DNA of 55,911 bases, taken from the NCBI GenBank assembly GCA_027492575.1, contig JAPUEM010000034.1, forward strand, positions 7,884 to 63,794, given 5' to 3'. A program made the position numbers and the translations under genes. Positions within the stretch are counted from its first letter, which is position 1. The number at the start of each line of letters is the position of its first letter. The notes under the pieces are model-generated. The model ran no database searches. It was not told the DNA's origin and saw only the letters and a program-made list of their open reading frames with translations. Shown here one piece after another: positions 26,904-35,250 of this stretch. Source of the stretch: Propionicimonas sp. (lineage in GTDB: Bacteria > Actinomycetota > Actinomycetes > Propionibacteriales > Propionibacteriaceae).

Positions 26904-27563
26904 ATGGCCCCACCTGAAATCTCTCGTCGGCGAGCGATCACTCTCGCCGCCTTCGCGGCGCTCGGCGGGGCACTTGCGCCGGGTGCGCTGCGGCTCGCGA
27001 GCAGCACTTCCACCTTGGCACCGGTGGGCTTCGCCCCGCCTGGCTTCCGCTTCCTCGACTCAGTCGAGTTCGGCATCCGCGTGGCCATCCCCGACGACCT
27101 CGTCAGCTACCGGCCCTGGGACCTTCTGGCAGAGGACGGGATGCTCTCTACTTTCCAGCAGCTCGCTGCGCGGAGCCCCGTCGGAGTTGACGAGTACCTG
27201 GACGACCAGCTGAACAGCACCGAGATCAGCGCGGTCGCGGAGGACGGCACCAGCGTCAACGTGATGCGCGTCTCGTCCGACAGCGTTCCGACCGCCGAAG
27301 CCCTTGCCGACGAAGTGGCCGCAATGCAACTTCAGGACGTGGTCTTCGACCGGATTCCGACGGTCTTCGGGGCAGCGACCACCATGCGTAGCACCATGGT
27401 GATGACGGTCTTCGACCAACAAATCGCTGTCCCCGGGCACGTCCTGTGGGCTCAGAACACCCGCGGCGTCTTCAGCATCCAGCTCGCTGCCGAGGATCCC
27501 GACGTCGTCGACGCCCTCTACGGCATCCTTCTCCGCACCCTGCAGCCGGCTCCGCAGTCCTAG
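26904..27563 (+). CDS. Tat-exported protein of unknown function
   Basis: 219 residues. The N-terminus has a twin-arginine signal (SRRRAITLAAFAALGGALAPG), so the protein is exported folded. The mature part has alternating strands (EFGIRVAIPDDLVSY; IPTVFGAATTMRSTMVMTVFDQ; FSIQLAAED) that recall the PsbP-like/LpqN-type fold of small secreted actinobacterial proteins, but I do not claim the family. There is no lipobox cysteine. Confidence 0.7.
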   Translation: MAPPEISRRRAITLAAFAALGGALAPGALRLASSTSTLAPVGFAPPGFRFLDSVEFGIRVAIPDDLVSYRPWDLLAEDGMLSTFQQLAARSPVGVDEYLDDQLNSTEISAVAEDGTSVNVMRVSSDSVPTAEALADEVAAMQLQDVVFDRIPTVFGAATTMRSTMVMTVFDQQIAVPGHVLWAQNTRGVFSIQLAAEDPDVVDALYGILLRTLQPAPQS

Positions 27564-27748
27564 CACCTGGTGTCTACCTGTGCCACTCGCCAGTTGAGGT
27601 TGGATTCAATCCGACCGCAGGCCCGGTTGGCATCCCAATCGTGGCGCAGTGCGGCCACGAGTATCAGGAGCCCACCACGATGCCCGCCGCATTCTGCGAG
27701 TGCAGGAACGGCACGCGAGGTGACTGAACGCCGGTAGTAGGCCCGGGT

Positions 27749-28267
27749 TCAGCCGATGGCGAGCTTGGTCTGAGCGAAAACCGCCAGCTCGGCCACGCCC
27801 GCGCCCGCCCGTTTGGGGACGACCAACGCCTCCAGGTCGCCGAGCATCAGGAACAGATGCTGCTCGGTCTCCTCCACCCGCTGGACGCGCTGCCAGCCGA
27901 CTATCGCCTGGCTGGCGGTGGCCGACTCGGTGATCCTCCTGTCGTCCCAGGTCAGGACGGTCGGACCGAGCCGTCCGAGATCCCCTTTCCGGGCCATCCG
28001 GCGCAACTGGGCATCCATGTTCCGATGGTGCAGCGCCGTCCAGGTCAACCACATCACGGCAGTGGCGATCGCCGTCGCGACGACGCTCAGGATCAGCTCG
28101 CGGGTCGCCAGCCACAGCACGGCCAGGCCGATCCCGACCGCCGAGGCCACCACGACACGCCGGGCCCGCTCCACCTGCGCCAGGACCGTCGGCGAGGTGC
28201 GCGCGAGGTGCCGGTTGAAGGCGAGATAGTCGTCGTTGGTGAGCTCGTACTCCAGCCTTTCCGTCAC
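27749..28267 (-). CDS. YcxB-like membrane protein, paralogue 2
   Basis: 172 residues from GTG 28267 (TERLEYELTNDDYLAFNRHLA). Two membrane helices at about 36-54 and 58-76 are followed by a beta-rich cytoplasmic domain (TVLTWDDRRITE; EETEQHLFLMLGDLEALVVPKRA), the YcxB C-terminal pattern. The GTG overlaps the preceding stop by GTGA. It is exactly the same length as its upstream neighbour and similar throughout, so it is a tandem duplication. Confidence 0.8.
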   Translation of the reverse strand: MTERLEYELTNDDYLAFNRHLARTSPTVLAQVERARRVVVASAVGIGLAVLWLATRELILSVVATAIATAVMWLTWTALHHRNMDAQLRRMARKGDLGRLGPTVLTWDDRRITESATASQAIVGWQRVQRVEETEQHLFLMLGDLEALVVPKRAGAGVAELAVFAQTKLAIG

Positions 28268-28782
28268 AGGCCCGGCCTCGTCGCCACCCGTGACCGTGCG
28301 TAGCCGGCGAGGTCGGCGACACCCGCGCCGGCCCGCTTCGGGATCAGCACCGCGTCCAGCTGGCCCAGAAAGAGGAACAGGTGATCCGCGGTCTCGCCCA
28401 CCCGTTCGATCCGCCACCACTGCACGTAGGTGCCGTAGCCATGGAAGTCCTCGGTGAGCCGCTCGGCGTCCCAGCGCAACCAGACCGGGCCGGTGCGGCC
28501 GACGTTCCCGCTGGACGAGACCCGCTTCAGCTGGCTCTCGATCGACCGGTGCATGAGCCACGGCCAGCTGAACCACACCACCGCGGCCACACCCAGCGCC
28601 GCGATCAGCGCCAGCCAGAACTCGACCACCCAGCCGCCGGTCAGGGTGATCACGGCGAAGCAGGCGGTGAACAGGATCCGCTGGCGCAGGCCGTATTTCA
28701 CGAACGCCTCGGCATTGTCGTAGGCGTAGTGGTTGAACGCGACGTAGTCGTCGTTGGTCAGCTCGTAGACCAGTTCGCCCAT
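28264..28782 (-). CDS. YcxB-like membrane protein, paralogue 1
   Basis: 172 residues from ATG 28782 (MGELVYELTNDDYVAFNHYAYDN). Same layout as paralogue 2: N-terminal ELTNDDY motif, two membrane helices (about 33-71) and a C-terminal domain (WLRWDAERLTEDF; DHLFLFLGQLDAVLIPKRAGAGVADL). Its ATG overlaps the stop of the GalT-like gene by one base (TGATG), so all three genes form one coupled operon. Function unknown. Confidence 0.8.
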   Translation of the reverse strand: MGELVYELTNDDYVAFNHYAYDNAEAFVKYGLRQRILFTACFAVITLTGGWVVEFWLALIAALGVAAVVWFSWPWLMHRSIESQLKRVSSSGNVGRTGPVWLRWDAERLTEDFHGYGTYVQWWRIERVGETADHLFLFLGQLDAVLIPKRAGAGVADLAGYARSRVATRPGL

Positions 28783-30122
28783 CAGCCCCTCCTGCCGAGT
28801 CGGTAGCGCAGGGCGTTCGGACGGCACGCGGCCTCGGTGGCGATCTGCAGGTTCGCGATCTTGCGCTCGTCGCGCAGCCGGTACAGATTCGGCACCAGCT
28901 TGTCGCGGATCGCGTAGGGGTCGATGGTGTTGAGGTAGATCTTCGTGGCGCCCTCGAAGCCGGCCACGGTCGAGATCCGCCACTTCAGCATCACCCGCCA
29001 CGGCATGGCCAGGTCGGTGTCGATCGGACGGTAGTGCCACTCCTCGTTGCAGGGCACGGCCACCCCGGTGGCGGCGTGCATGGCGTGGATCATGTCCGAC
29101 ATGCCGCGCAGCTCGTCCGGTTCGTGCTCCCACGGGTCGCAGTGCTCCGACTTGGAGTAGATCTCGACCGTCGGGTACCGGTGCCCGAAGCCCGCGAACG
29201 CGATGGCGTGGGAGTTCTCGGCGATCACCAGGTTCTTGTAGGCGGCGTAGTTCGCGGCGTGCTCGTTGAAGACGTTCGGGTTGGCCCGCAGCCGGGCCAT
29301 CGCCTGCTCGTGCTGCGTCCCGCGCTCGTCGATCGCGACCAGCTGCTTGTGCAGATGGTCGAAGGAGGCCCCCGCCGGCCGCAGCCAGTTCTGGAAGACC
29401 GCGACGTAGCGGGCGTAGCGGTTCAGTTCGAAGAGCCCGCGGGTGGCCTCGGTGGTGTAGGCGATGAAGCGTTCGTGCTCGTCCGGAGTGAGCGTGCCGG
29501 ACGAGGCCAGCTGGGTGTTGTCGGTGGCGCCGTCCACGAAATGCCGCCGCGCCACGATCACGTCGTGCCCGCCCCCGAAGAAGCCGGACGCCGCCTGCAG
29601 CTGGCCGTCCTCGCCGAGGGCGTCGATCTGCTCGTCGGTGCGTCCGCCGGCGCGCAGCTTGGCGCGCACAACGGCGAGGACGTGCGCCCGTCCCACCTCG
29701 GAGGCCAGGTAGGCCTCCTTGCGCTCGCGCACCAGGGTGGGCAGCACGTAGCCGTAGTTCACGTGCCAGTAGTCGTAGGAGAGGATCTCGAAAAGGTTCG
29801 GCACCCGCCGGAACTCGGCGACAGTGCTCTCCAGCTCAGCGGCGGGGGTGCGGTAGCGGGTCTCCCAGTTGCCGTCCTCGTGGCGGATCACCCGCGACTT
29901 CTCCGGCGGGGTCTCGAAGTAGCGGTGCTCGCAGAAGGCGCAGTGGCGGCCGTGCTGGGCGGGGTCGAGCGGCACCGGGTCGGGCAGATGGGTGCCGAGC
30001 GGACGGTTTCCGCGTCCGGCCACCGTCCACACCTCGGTGCCGGTGAATGGATTCAACTGTTTGACGGTGCCGTCCGGCAGTTGCGTGATCCAATCCGGCT
30101 CGCGCATCTGTGGCTGCAGCAT
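28782..30122 (-). CDS. DUF4921-type GalT/HIT-fold nucleotidylyltransferase-like protein
   Basis: 446 residues from ATG 30122 (MLQPQMREPDWITQL). A CAFC zinc-type pair (Cys61, Cys64) and the HIT-like triad H-L-H-K-Q at residues 256-260 (FDHLHKQ) resemble galactose-1-phosphate uridylyltransferase. It lacks the exact GalT HPHxQ. Actinobacteria carry this longer relative as DUF4921. It likely transfers a nucleotidyl group, but the substrate is unknown. First gene of an operon with two YcxB-like membrane proteins; divergent from whiB with 115 nt between starts. Confidence 0.75.
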   Translation of the reverse strand: MLQPQMREPDWITQLPDGTVKQLNPFTGTEVWTVAGRGNRPLGTHLPDPVPLDPAQHGRHCAFCEHRYFETPPEKSRVIRHEDGNWETRYRTPAAELESTVAEFRRVPNLFEILSYDYWHVNYGYVLPTLVRERKEAYLASEVGRAHVLAVVRAKLRAGGRTDEQIDALGEDGQLQAASGFFGGGHDVIVARRHFVDGATDNTQLASSGTLTPDEHERFIAYTTEATRGLFELNRYARYVAVFQNWLRPAGASFDHLHKQLVAIDERGTQHEQAMARLRANPNVFNEHAANYAAYKNLVIAENSHAIAFAGFGHRYPTVEIYSKSEHCDPWEHEPDELRGMSDMIHAMHAATGVAVPCNEEWHYRPIDTDLAMPWRVMLKWRISTVAGFEGATKIYLNTIDPYAIRDKLVPNLYRLRDERKIANLQIATEAACRPNALRYRLGRRG

Positions 30123-30237
30123 GACCCTCCCTCGCGTCCCGCCGCCCCCCGGCAGCGACTTCTCACAGTAGCGGGGGCATGGAACCGGAACCACCCCGGC
30201 TGCGTCAAAGGCCAAGCACTACGAAGAAAGGCTTCCG

Positions 30238-30771
30238 ATGACCTCACACCCCACGCCCTGCATCCAGGCCCGCGAGATCTTCCAGAACCCGCTCGTCGAG
30301 GAGCCCCCGACCGGACGCAACGACCTCGCCGTCCGGCTCGCCGGACGGGCGATCGAACTGTGCGAATCCTGCCCGCTGATGGACAAGTGCCTCTACGAGG
30401 CGGTCGTCGAGCACGACGTCGCCGGGGTCGCGGGCGGCACCACCGCCCTGCAGCGGACGCGCATCCGCCGCCTGCTGGGCGTGAACGTCGACCGCGAGGA
30501 TCTCAGCGACTTCGCCGGCACCACCCGCGAGGGCGGCCGGCTCACCCACGCCGAGGTCTCCCGCGCCCGCCGCGCCGACCCGGACGCCACCCTGGAGACC
30601 ATCGCCGAGCGGCTCGGCTGCTCGCTGTCGACCGTCAAGCGCCACCTGCGCCAGGTCCGCGCCGAGGGCGCCCCGGTCGCGCCGGTGCGCACCGCGAAGC
30701 CGTCGCCGAGCGCCGTCCAGGCCGCCCGGCTCACCGTCGTCGGGGATCGCTCCCGCGCTCGAGTTGCCTAG
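30238..30771 (+). CDS. WhiB-family iron-sulfur transcription factor with C-terminal helix-turn-helix
   Basis: 177 residues. Four cluster cysteines at 8, 42, 45 and 51 (C, then CxxCx5C), followed by GVAGGTT in place of the usual G[V/I]WGG turn. The C-terminal half, about residues 100-145, carries an extra helix-turn-helix (TLETIAERLGCSLSTVKRHLRQVR) that most Wbl proteins lack. The family binds [4Fe-4S] and partners with the primary sigma factor. A ribosome site, GAAAGG, lies 5 nt before the ATG. The stop overlaps the convergent DUF1905 gene by CTAG. Confidence 0.85.
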   Translation: MTSHPTPCIQAREIFQNPLVEEPPTGRNDLAVRLAGRAIELCESCPLMDKCLYEAVVEHDVAGVAGGTTALQRTRIRRLLGVNVDREDLSDFAGTTREGGRLTHAEVSRARRADPDATLETIAERLGCSLSTVKRHLRQVRAEGAPVAPVRTAKPSPSAVQAARLTVVGDRSRARVA

Positions 30772-31058
30772 GCCGGGACGAGCGACAGCTCGACGGTGAC
30801 GAGGTCGCCGACGCCGACACCGGCAGGCTGTCGGACGGCGTTCTTCAGCGGCAGCAGGTAGCCGCCGTCGCGCGGGAAGAGCGAGGTGGTGAAGGTGATC
30901 CCGGCGATCGTCGCTCGCACCGGGATCACTCCCCAGCCGTAGGTGAAGGCGTGGGCGACTGCTCTGATCTCGTCGCTCTCCGGTTGTGGGATGACGACGT
31001 AGTAGAACGGCGCCGGGCCACGCCACTCGATCACCTCGCCGGCGAACTCGAGTTCCAT
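30768..31058 (-). CDS. DUF1905-domain protein
   Basis: 96 residues from ATG 31058 (MELEFAGEVIEWRGPAPFYYVVIP). The compact beta-rich pattern with GWGVIPVRATI, TSLFPRDGGYLLPLKNAVR and GVGDLVTVEL matches DUF1905, often found alone or fused to YdeI-like domains. Function unknown. It ends on the last bases of whiB (CTAG shared). Confidence 0.85.
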   Translation of the reverse strand: MELEFAGEVIEWRGPAPFYYVVIPQPESDEIRAVAHAFTYGWGVIPVRATIAGITFTTSLFPRDGGYLLPLKNAVRQPAGVGVGDLVTVELSLVPA

Positions 31059-31178
31059 GGCGGAAGTATCCACCAGTTCACAGCCGTTTCTCGGCCGGCT
31101 CGGCATCCGCGCTTGGTGAGGAAGGCGGGTGTCGTTCCTCCCGGCCTGGGAGGCGCACCCGCCTGGCCCTCGGCGGTG

Positions 31179-32018
31179 TCAGGCGGCGCGGGCGAGTGAG
31201 CCGAACCAGCGATCCAGTTCGAGCGCCGTGCCGCCCTGGGCGAAGCGGGCGGTCACGTGGTCGGCAGCCGCGCGCACCTCGGGGACGGCGTCACCGAGGG
31301 CGACCCCGCGTCCGGCCCAGGCCAGCATCTCGACGTCGTTGCGTCCGTCACCCATGGCGAGGACATCCGCGGCCTGGATGCCGAGCGAGGCGGCCAGGCC
31401 GGCGAGCGCCGAGGCCTTGTTCACCCCGGCGGGGGCGATGTCGAGCCAGGCGCTCCAGCCCACCGAATAGCTCACCCCGTGCAGCCCGAGCCGGGCGGCC
31501 AGCGCGATGAAGTCGTGTTCGGAGGATTGCGGGTCGCGCACGACGATCCGGGTGACATCACTGCCGGCGAGCTCGTCCACCGAGACCACCTCGATGTCGC
31601 CGGTCAGATCGCCCTTCGGGAAGGGTCTGGTGACCCGGTAGCCCTGACCGATCACCTCGGCGGCCAGCGCCGCCCGCGGGTGCTCCTTCAGCACCTTGTC
31701 GATCACCTGGGCGGGATTGAACGTGACCACCTGGGTCAACTCGAACGGAGGGAACTGCACGCGCACCGCGCCGTTGGACGACACCGCCGGCCCGGCGGGC
31801 AGCCCCAATTCTTCAAAGACCGGCTGCGTGGCATGCCAACTGCGTCCGGTCGTCAGGACGACGGGCACGCCCGCGTCCACCACTCGCCGGACGGACCGGC
31901 GAACACTCTGCGGCAGCCTTCCCTCTTCGTCGACGAGCGTGCCGTCGATGTCGAGCGCTACCAACTGCGGCCTCCAAGCCGCCTGCGGTCCCCTGACCGC
32001 CTTTTCTGTGTTATTCAT
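31179..32018 (-). CDS. HAD-superfamily Cof-type sugar-phosphate phosphatase
   Basis: 279 residues from ATG 32018. HAD motif I ALDIDGTLVDEEG (nucleophile Asp), motif II TTGRSW, Lys in GVNKASAL and motif IV MGDGRNDVEML, with a C2 cap between II and III. It dephosphorylates small phosphometabolites. In many actinobacteria this gene follows serS. Here a toxin-antitoxin module and a broken one lie between them, which suggests they were inserted. Confidence 0.9.
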   Translation of the reverse strand: MNNTEKAVRGPQAAWRPQLVALDIDGTLVDEEGRLPQSVRRSVRRVVDAGVPVVLTTGRSWHATQPVFEELGLPAGPAVSSNGAVRVQFPPFELTQVVTFNPAQVIDKVLKEHPRAALAAEVIGQGYRVTRPFPKGDLTGDIEVVSVDELAGSDVTRIVVRDPQSSEHDFIALAARLGLHGVSYSVGWSAWLDIAPAGVNKASALAGLAASLGIQAADVLAMGDGRNDVEMLAWAGRGVALGDAVPEVRAAADHVTARFAQGGTALELDRWFGSLARAA

Positions 32019-32079
32019 CTTCGAACCAGGGTACCCGTCGAAGATGACAGCCCGGTGAACAGGCGATGGGGCCGCGCCG

Positions 32080-32397
32080 CTAGTGGGGCAAACGATGCGC
32101 CCAATAGCCGGGACGACGACGCTCCGGGGCATACGCAATGACGAAGACCGACGTCTTCGTCCGCAGGTGGATCACATCGATGGGAAAGCCCGCGATGCTC
32201 CGTGAGTAGAGCTGGGGATCGCTCTGCCGACTCCGGTAGAAGCCCCACTGGACGGCCGGATCCAGCGTGCTCTCGACGGCTTCCTCCGCGGCTCGCAGCA
32301 ACTCGTAGCCGAGGCCCCGCTCTCTTCGCTCGTACCACTCTGCTGATACTGCGAGCTCTTCCTCGGCTTCGGGGTGCTGATCCCAGTCCAGGGTCAC
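32080..32397 (-). CDS. RelE/ParE-family toxin
   Basis: 105 residues from GTG 32397 (VTLDWDQHPEAEEELAVSAEWYERRERGLG). The ParE/RelE fold is indicated by the two N-terminal helices and the C-terminal strands IAGFPIDVIHLRTKTSVFVIAYAPERRRPGYW. The GTG overlaps the antitoxin stop by GTGA. Whether it targets gyrase or the ribosome cannot be decided from sequence. Confidence 0.88.
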   Translation of the reverse strand: MTLDWDQHPEAEEELAVSAEWYERRERGLGYELLRAAEEAVESTLDPAVQWGFYRSRQSDPQLYSRSIAGFPIDVIHLRTKTSVFVIAYAPERRRPGYWAHRLPH

Positions 32398-32645
32398 CGA
32401 GGCAACTCGTCCAGCCTTGCGCGAATCCGCGCGAACGACTCCCGGCCACTGACCGGCTCCACCTCGCCGCTGAGCAGTTCCTCGACCCGACGCGCGATAA
32501 CGGCATCCCACTCGGCATCGACCTCAGCCTGCGCTGTGTCGGCATCGCGATCGACACTCAGCAGGAGCATCCGAGCAGCCTCTAGCCGCTCATCCGGCGT
32601 GAGCGCGTAGCCCGCCTCAATGTACTCCGCCAGTTCCTGCGCCAT
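32394..32645 (-). CDS. Addiction-module antitoxin of the RelE/ParE toxin
   Basis: 83 residues from ATG 32645 (MAQELAEYIEAGYALTPDERLEAARMLLLSV). The acidic central part (DAEWDAVIARRVEELLSGEVE) with a closing S-G-R-E-S-F motif matches the 'putative addiction module component' family that pairs with RelE/ParE toxins. Stop and toxin start overlap by 4 nt. Confidence 0.88.
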   Translation of the reverse strand: MAQELAEYIEAGYALTPDERLEAARMLLLSVDRDADTAQAEVDAEWDAVIARRVEELLSGEVEPVSGRESFARIRARLDELPR

Positions 32646-32747
32646 GCGTCGAGTGTACGGCGACGCTCCGACATCAACCAGGGCGGGGCGACGGCCCTGG
32701 AACAAGCCGGGTGTTGCGCTGCCTCAGCCCGGTGTGACACTAGACCC

Positions 32748-33011
32748 ATGCCGACGACCTTCAAGCGCCACATGATCACCGAGACACCTGATGTCACGGT
32801 GGCGCTGGAAGCTGCACGGGCGGCGTGGCCAGGGGAGACGTCCGTCGCTCGGCTGCTCACCCGACTGGCTCTGGTCGGCGCATCGGCGCTGCCGGCTCCC
32901 GACGAGGCCCGCGAGACCCGCAGGCAGAGGTTTGCTGCTCGGGCTGGCCGGTATCAGCACCGACTTACCGGCGCTGAGTTCGCGGCGCTGCGCGAGGAAT
33001 GGCCCGGATGA
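32748..33011 (+). CDS. Putative antitoxin-like small protein
   Basis: 87 residues. The helical N-terminus (KRHMITETPDVTVALEAARAAWPGETSVARLLTRLALVG) looks like a ribbon-helix-helix-type DNA-binding antitoxin. The tail TGAEFAALREEWPG would be the toxin-binding arm. Its stop overlaps an ATG (33008) by ATGA, as in a toxin-antitoxin pair, but the downstream reading frame is only 26 codons. Probably an orphaned antitoxin. Confidence 0.6.
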   Translation: MPTTFKRHMITETPDVTVALEAARAAWPGETSVARLLTRLALVGASALPAPDEARETRRQRFAARAGRYQHRLTGAEFAALREEWPG

Positions 33012-33088
33012 CGGCCGTCACCAAGACCAACGTCCTGCGCGCGGAGACTCAGGCCGGGGGCGTCAGCAGTTCTCGTCCGCCCAGGTAG
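33008..33088 (+). pseudogene. Possible truncated PIN-type toxin remnant
   Basis: A 26-codon frame beginning MTAVTKTNVLRAE, reminiscent of the start of PIN toxins (…V-L-D-T-N-V-L…). It overlaps the upstream antitoxin-like gene by 4 nt, then runs into the 3' end of serS on the other strand and stops. If real, the rest of the toxin was lost at the serS boundary. Confidence 0.3.
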
Positions 33089-34323
33089 GGGCGCAGGGCC
33101 TCGGGGACGTAGACCGAGCCGTCGGGCTGCTGGTGGTTCTCGAGCAGCATGATGATCGGGCGGGCCATCGAGCACAGGGTGCCATTCAGGGTCGCCACCG
33201 AGCGGACGCCGTCGGCATCCCGCAGCCGGATGTTCAGGCGACGGGCCTGGAACTCGGTGCAGTTCGAGGTGGAGGTGATCTCGCGGTAGCGGCCCTGGCT
33301 GGGGACATAGCCGTAGCAGTCGTACTTGCGCGCGGCCGACAGGCCGAGGTCGCCGGAGGCCACGTCGAGCACCTGGAACGGGATCTCCAGCAGCTTGATG
33401 AACTCCTTCTCGAAGTTCAGCAGCTTGTCGTGCCATTCGGCGGCGTCGGCGGGGTCGCAGTAGATGAACATCTCGACCTTGTCGAACCAGTGCACCCGGA
33501 AGATGCCCTTGGTGTCCTTGCCGTAGGCGCCGGCCTCACGCCGGTAGCAGGGCGAGAAGGCCACGTACTGGCGGGGCAGCGAACCCGCGTCCAGGATCTC
33601 GTCGGAGTGGTAGGCGGCCAGCGCGACCTCGCTGGTGCCGACCAGGTACAGATCGTCGCGTTCCAGGTAGTAGACGTCGGCGGCGGCCTGGCCCAGGAAG
33701 CCGGTGCCCTCCATGGCGGACGGACGCACCAGCGCCGGCGGGATCATCGGCGTGAAGCCCCACTCGGCGGCCTTGGCCATGGCCAGGTTGAGCAGCGCGA
33801 ACTCCAGCTGCGCGCCGATGCCAGTCAAGAAGTAGAACCGCGAACCCGAGACCTTCGCGCCCCGTTCCATGTCGATGGCGCGCAGGCCCTCGGCGATCTC
33901 GATGTGGTCCTTGGGCTCGAAGCCCTCGGCGGCGAAGTCGCGCGGGGCACCGATGGTCTCCAGCACGTAGAGGTCGTCCTCGCCGCCGGTGGGGACGCCG
34001 TCGATCACCAGATTGGGCAGCCGCAGCATCAGGTCGTCGAAGGTGGCTTTGGCGGCGTCCGCCTCGGCGATCGCGTCCTTCACGGCCTGAGCGAGCTCCT
34101 TCGTCCGCGCCAGCAAGGCCGGCTTCTCCTCCGCCGATGCCCGAGGCACCTGCCGGGAGAGCTCCTTCTGCTCGGCCCGCATCGCCTCGGAGGCCGCGAT
34201 CTGCTGCCGGCGGCGTTCGTCCGCCGCGATCAGGTCGTCCACCAGGTCGACGGACTCCCCGCGCGCCGCCTGCGAGCGGCGAATGCGGTCGGGGTCGGTG
34301 CGCAGCAGTCTGGGATCAATCAC
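33049..34323 (-). CDS. serS: Seryl-tRNA synthetase
   Basis: 424 residues from GTG 34323 ([18 protein letters not shown]). An N-terminal coiled-coil arm spans about residues 25-105. The class II core follows: [56 protein letters not shown] (motif 2) and a C-terminal motif 3 with '[22 protein letters not shown]'. It charges tRNA-Ser in the cytoplasm. Full length and intact. Confidence 0.97.
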   Translation of the reverse strand: MIDPRLLRTDPDRIRRSQAARGESVDLVDDLIAADERRRQQIAASEAMRAEQKELSRQVPRASAEEKPALLARTKELAQAVKDAIAEADAAKATFDDLMLRLPNLVIDGVPTGGEDDLYVLETIGAPRDFAAEGFEPKDHIEIAEGLRAIDMERGAKVSGSRFYFLTGIGAQLEFALLNLAMAKAAEWGFTPMIPPALVRPSAMEGTGFLGQAAADVYYLERDDLYLVGTSEVALAAYHSDEILDAGSLPRQYVAFSPCYRREAGAYGKDTKGIFRVHWFDKVEMFIYCDPADAAEWHDKLLNFEKEFIKLLEIPFQVLDVASGDLGLSAARKYDCYGYVPSQGRYREITSTSNCTEFQARRLNIRLRDADGVRSVATLNGTLCSMARPIIMLLENHQQPDGSVYVPEALRPYLGGRELLTPPA

Positions 34324-34644
34324 AGTCGACCAGCCTACCGACTCCCACGCCCTGCGCTGATTCCCGCCGCCTGACGTCGCACGTATTCGGTCTCCTGGAA
34401 GAGAAGTCGAATGACTGTTGCATCAGAAGCCCCTGGTAGTCGCGTCCGAAACCGGCAGGGCGCTGCGCGCCCTGTTGCGTGTCCGCCCGTCCTTCACCTG
34501 CCTGATGTCACACCTGTTCGGCCTCTTGAACGAGAAGGCGAACAACTACATCACGAGACAGGAGGGGTTGGCGCTGCTGTGGGCAGATCCGCTGCCGGCA
34601 GCAAGGGCTTCGGTGCGGGCGGTCGTCCGGGCAGGCTCGGGCGC
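34324..34644. repeat. Intergenic region with two covarying hairpin repeats
   Basis: Copy A is 34372-34425 and copy B 34503-34553. They align end to end, and paired arms change together: ATTCG...CGAAT in A, GTTCG...CGAAC in B. Between them is a perfect hairpin, CAGGGCGCTGCGCGCCCTG (34456-34474). The clpP1 promoter must also be here, between serS and clpP1, which are divergently transcribed. Copy B includes a GTTCGG...GGCGAAC pattern that partly resembles ClgR boxes; this is weak. Confidence 0.7.
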
Positions 34645-35250
34645 ATGACCGAGACCGAACCTCTGCTCAAGCTCGACCACCACCTGCACGATCGGCTGTT
34701 CGAGCAGCGCACCATCGTCCTCAGCGGGCCTTTGGTGGACGAGAACACGCTGCGGCTGTGCAGCGCGCTGCTGGTTCTGGCCGGGGACGACCCGGCGGCC
34801 GACATCCGGCTGCTGATCAACTCCCCGGGCGGGTCCGTCCCAGGCATGCTCGCCATCCGCGACTGCATGCGGACCATCCCCAACGACGTCAGCACCGTCA
34901 ACCTGGGCATGGCCTACAGCGCCGGCCAGTTCCTGCTCTCCTCGGGAGCCAAGGGCAAGCGGTACACCATGCCGAACGGACGGGTGCTGCTGCACCAGGG
35001 GTCGGCCGGCATCGGCGGCACCGCGATGGACATCGCGATCCAGGCCGACGGCCTGCGGAAGACCCGCGACACCGTGCTGGCCTGCATCGCCGAGGACACC
35101 GGGCAGCCCCTCGATCAGATCGAGGCCGACTCCCGGCGGGACCGCTGGTTCAGCGCCGCCGAAGCGCTCGACTACGGCTTCGTGGACGCGGTCGTCGAGG
35201 GTCCTGAGCTGTTCCCGGCACCCCGTCGCATCGGGTTGGGGGTGCGATGA
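34645..35250 (+). CDS. clpP1: ATP-dependent Clp protease proteolytic subunit, catalytically complete
   Basis: 201 residues from ATG 34645 (MTETEPLLKLDHHLHDRLFEQR). Catalytic Ser92 in GMAYSAGQFLL and His117 in VLLHQG are present, and an Asp lies in the IEADSRRDRWFSA segment. NSPGGSV and the YGFVD end are normal for ClpP. A longer frame upstream passes through repeat DNA and is rejected. Its stop overlaps the ATG of the second clpP by 4 nt, so both subunits are made together and probably form a mixed barrel with ClpX or ClpC. Confidence 0.93.
   Translation: MTETEPLLKLDHHLHDRLFEQRTIVLSGPLVDENTLRLCSALLVLAGDDPAADIRLLINSPGGSVPGMLAIRDCMRTIPNDVSTVNLGMAYSAGQFLLSSGAKGKRYTMPNGRVLLHQGSAGIGGTAMDIAIQADGLRKTRDTVLACIAEDTGQPLDQIEADSRRDRWFSAAEALDYGFVDAVVEGPELFPAPRRIGLGVR

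Noticed and set aside
27564..27748. Small gene after the Tat-exported protein
   Set aside because: A short frame with CGHEYQEP and CECRNG exists but has no start separate from the upstream gene and no recognisable family.
34411..34644. 78-residue N-terminal extension of ClpP1
   Set aside because: The region is hairpin repeat DNA. The ClpP sequence begins at 34645.
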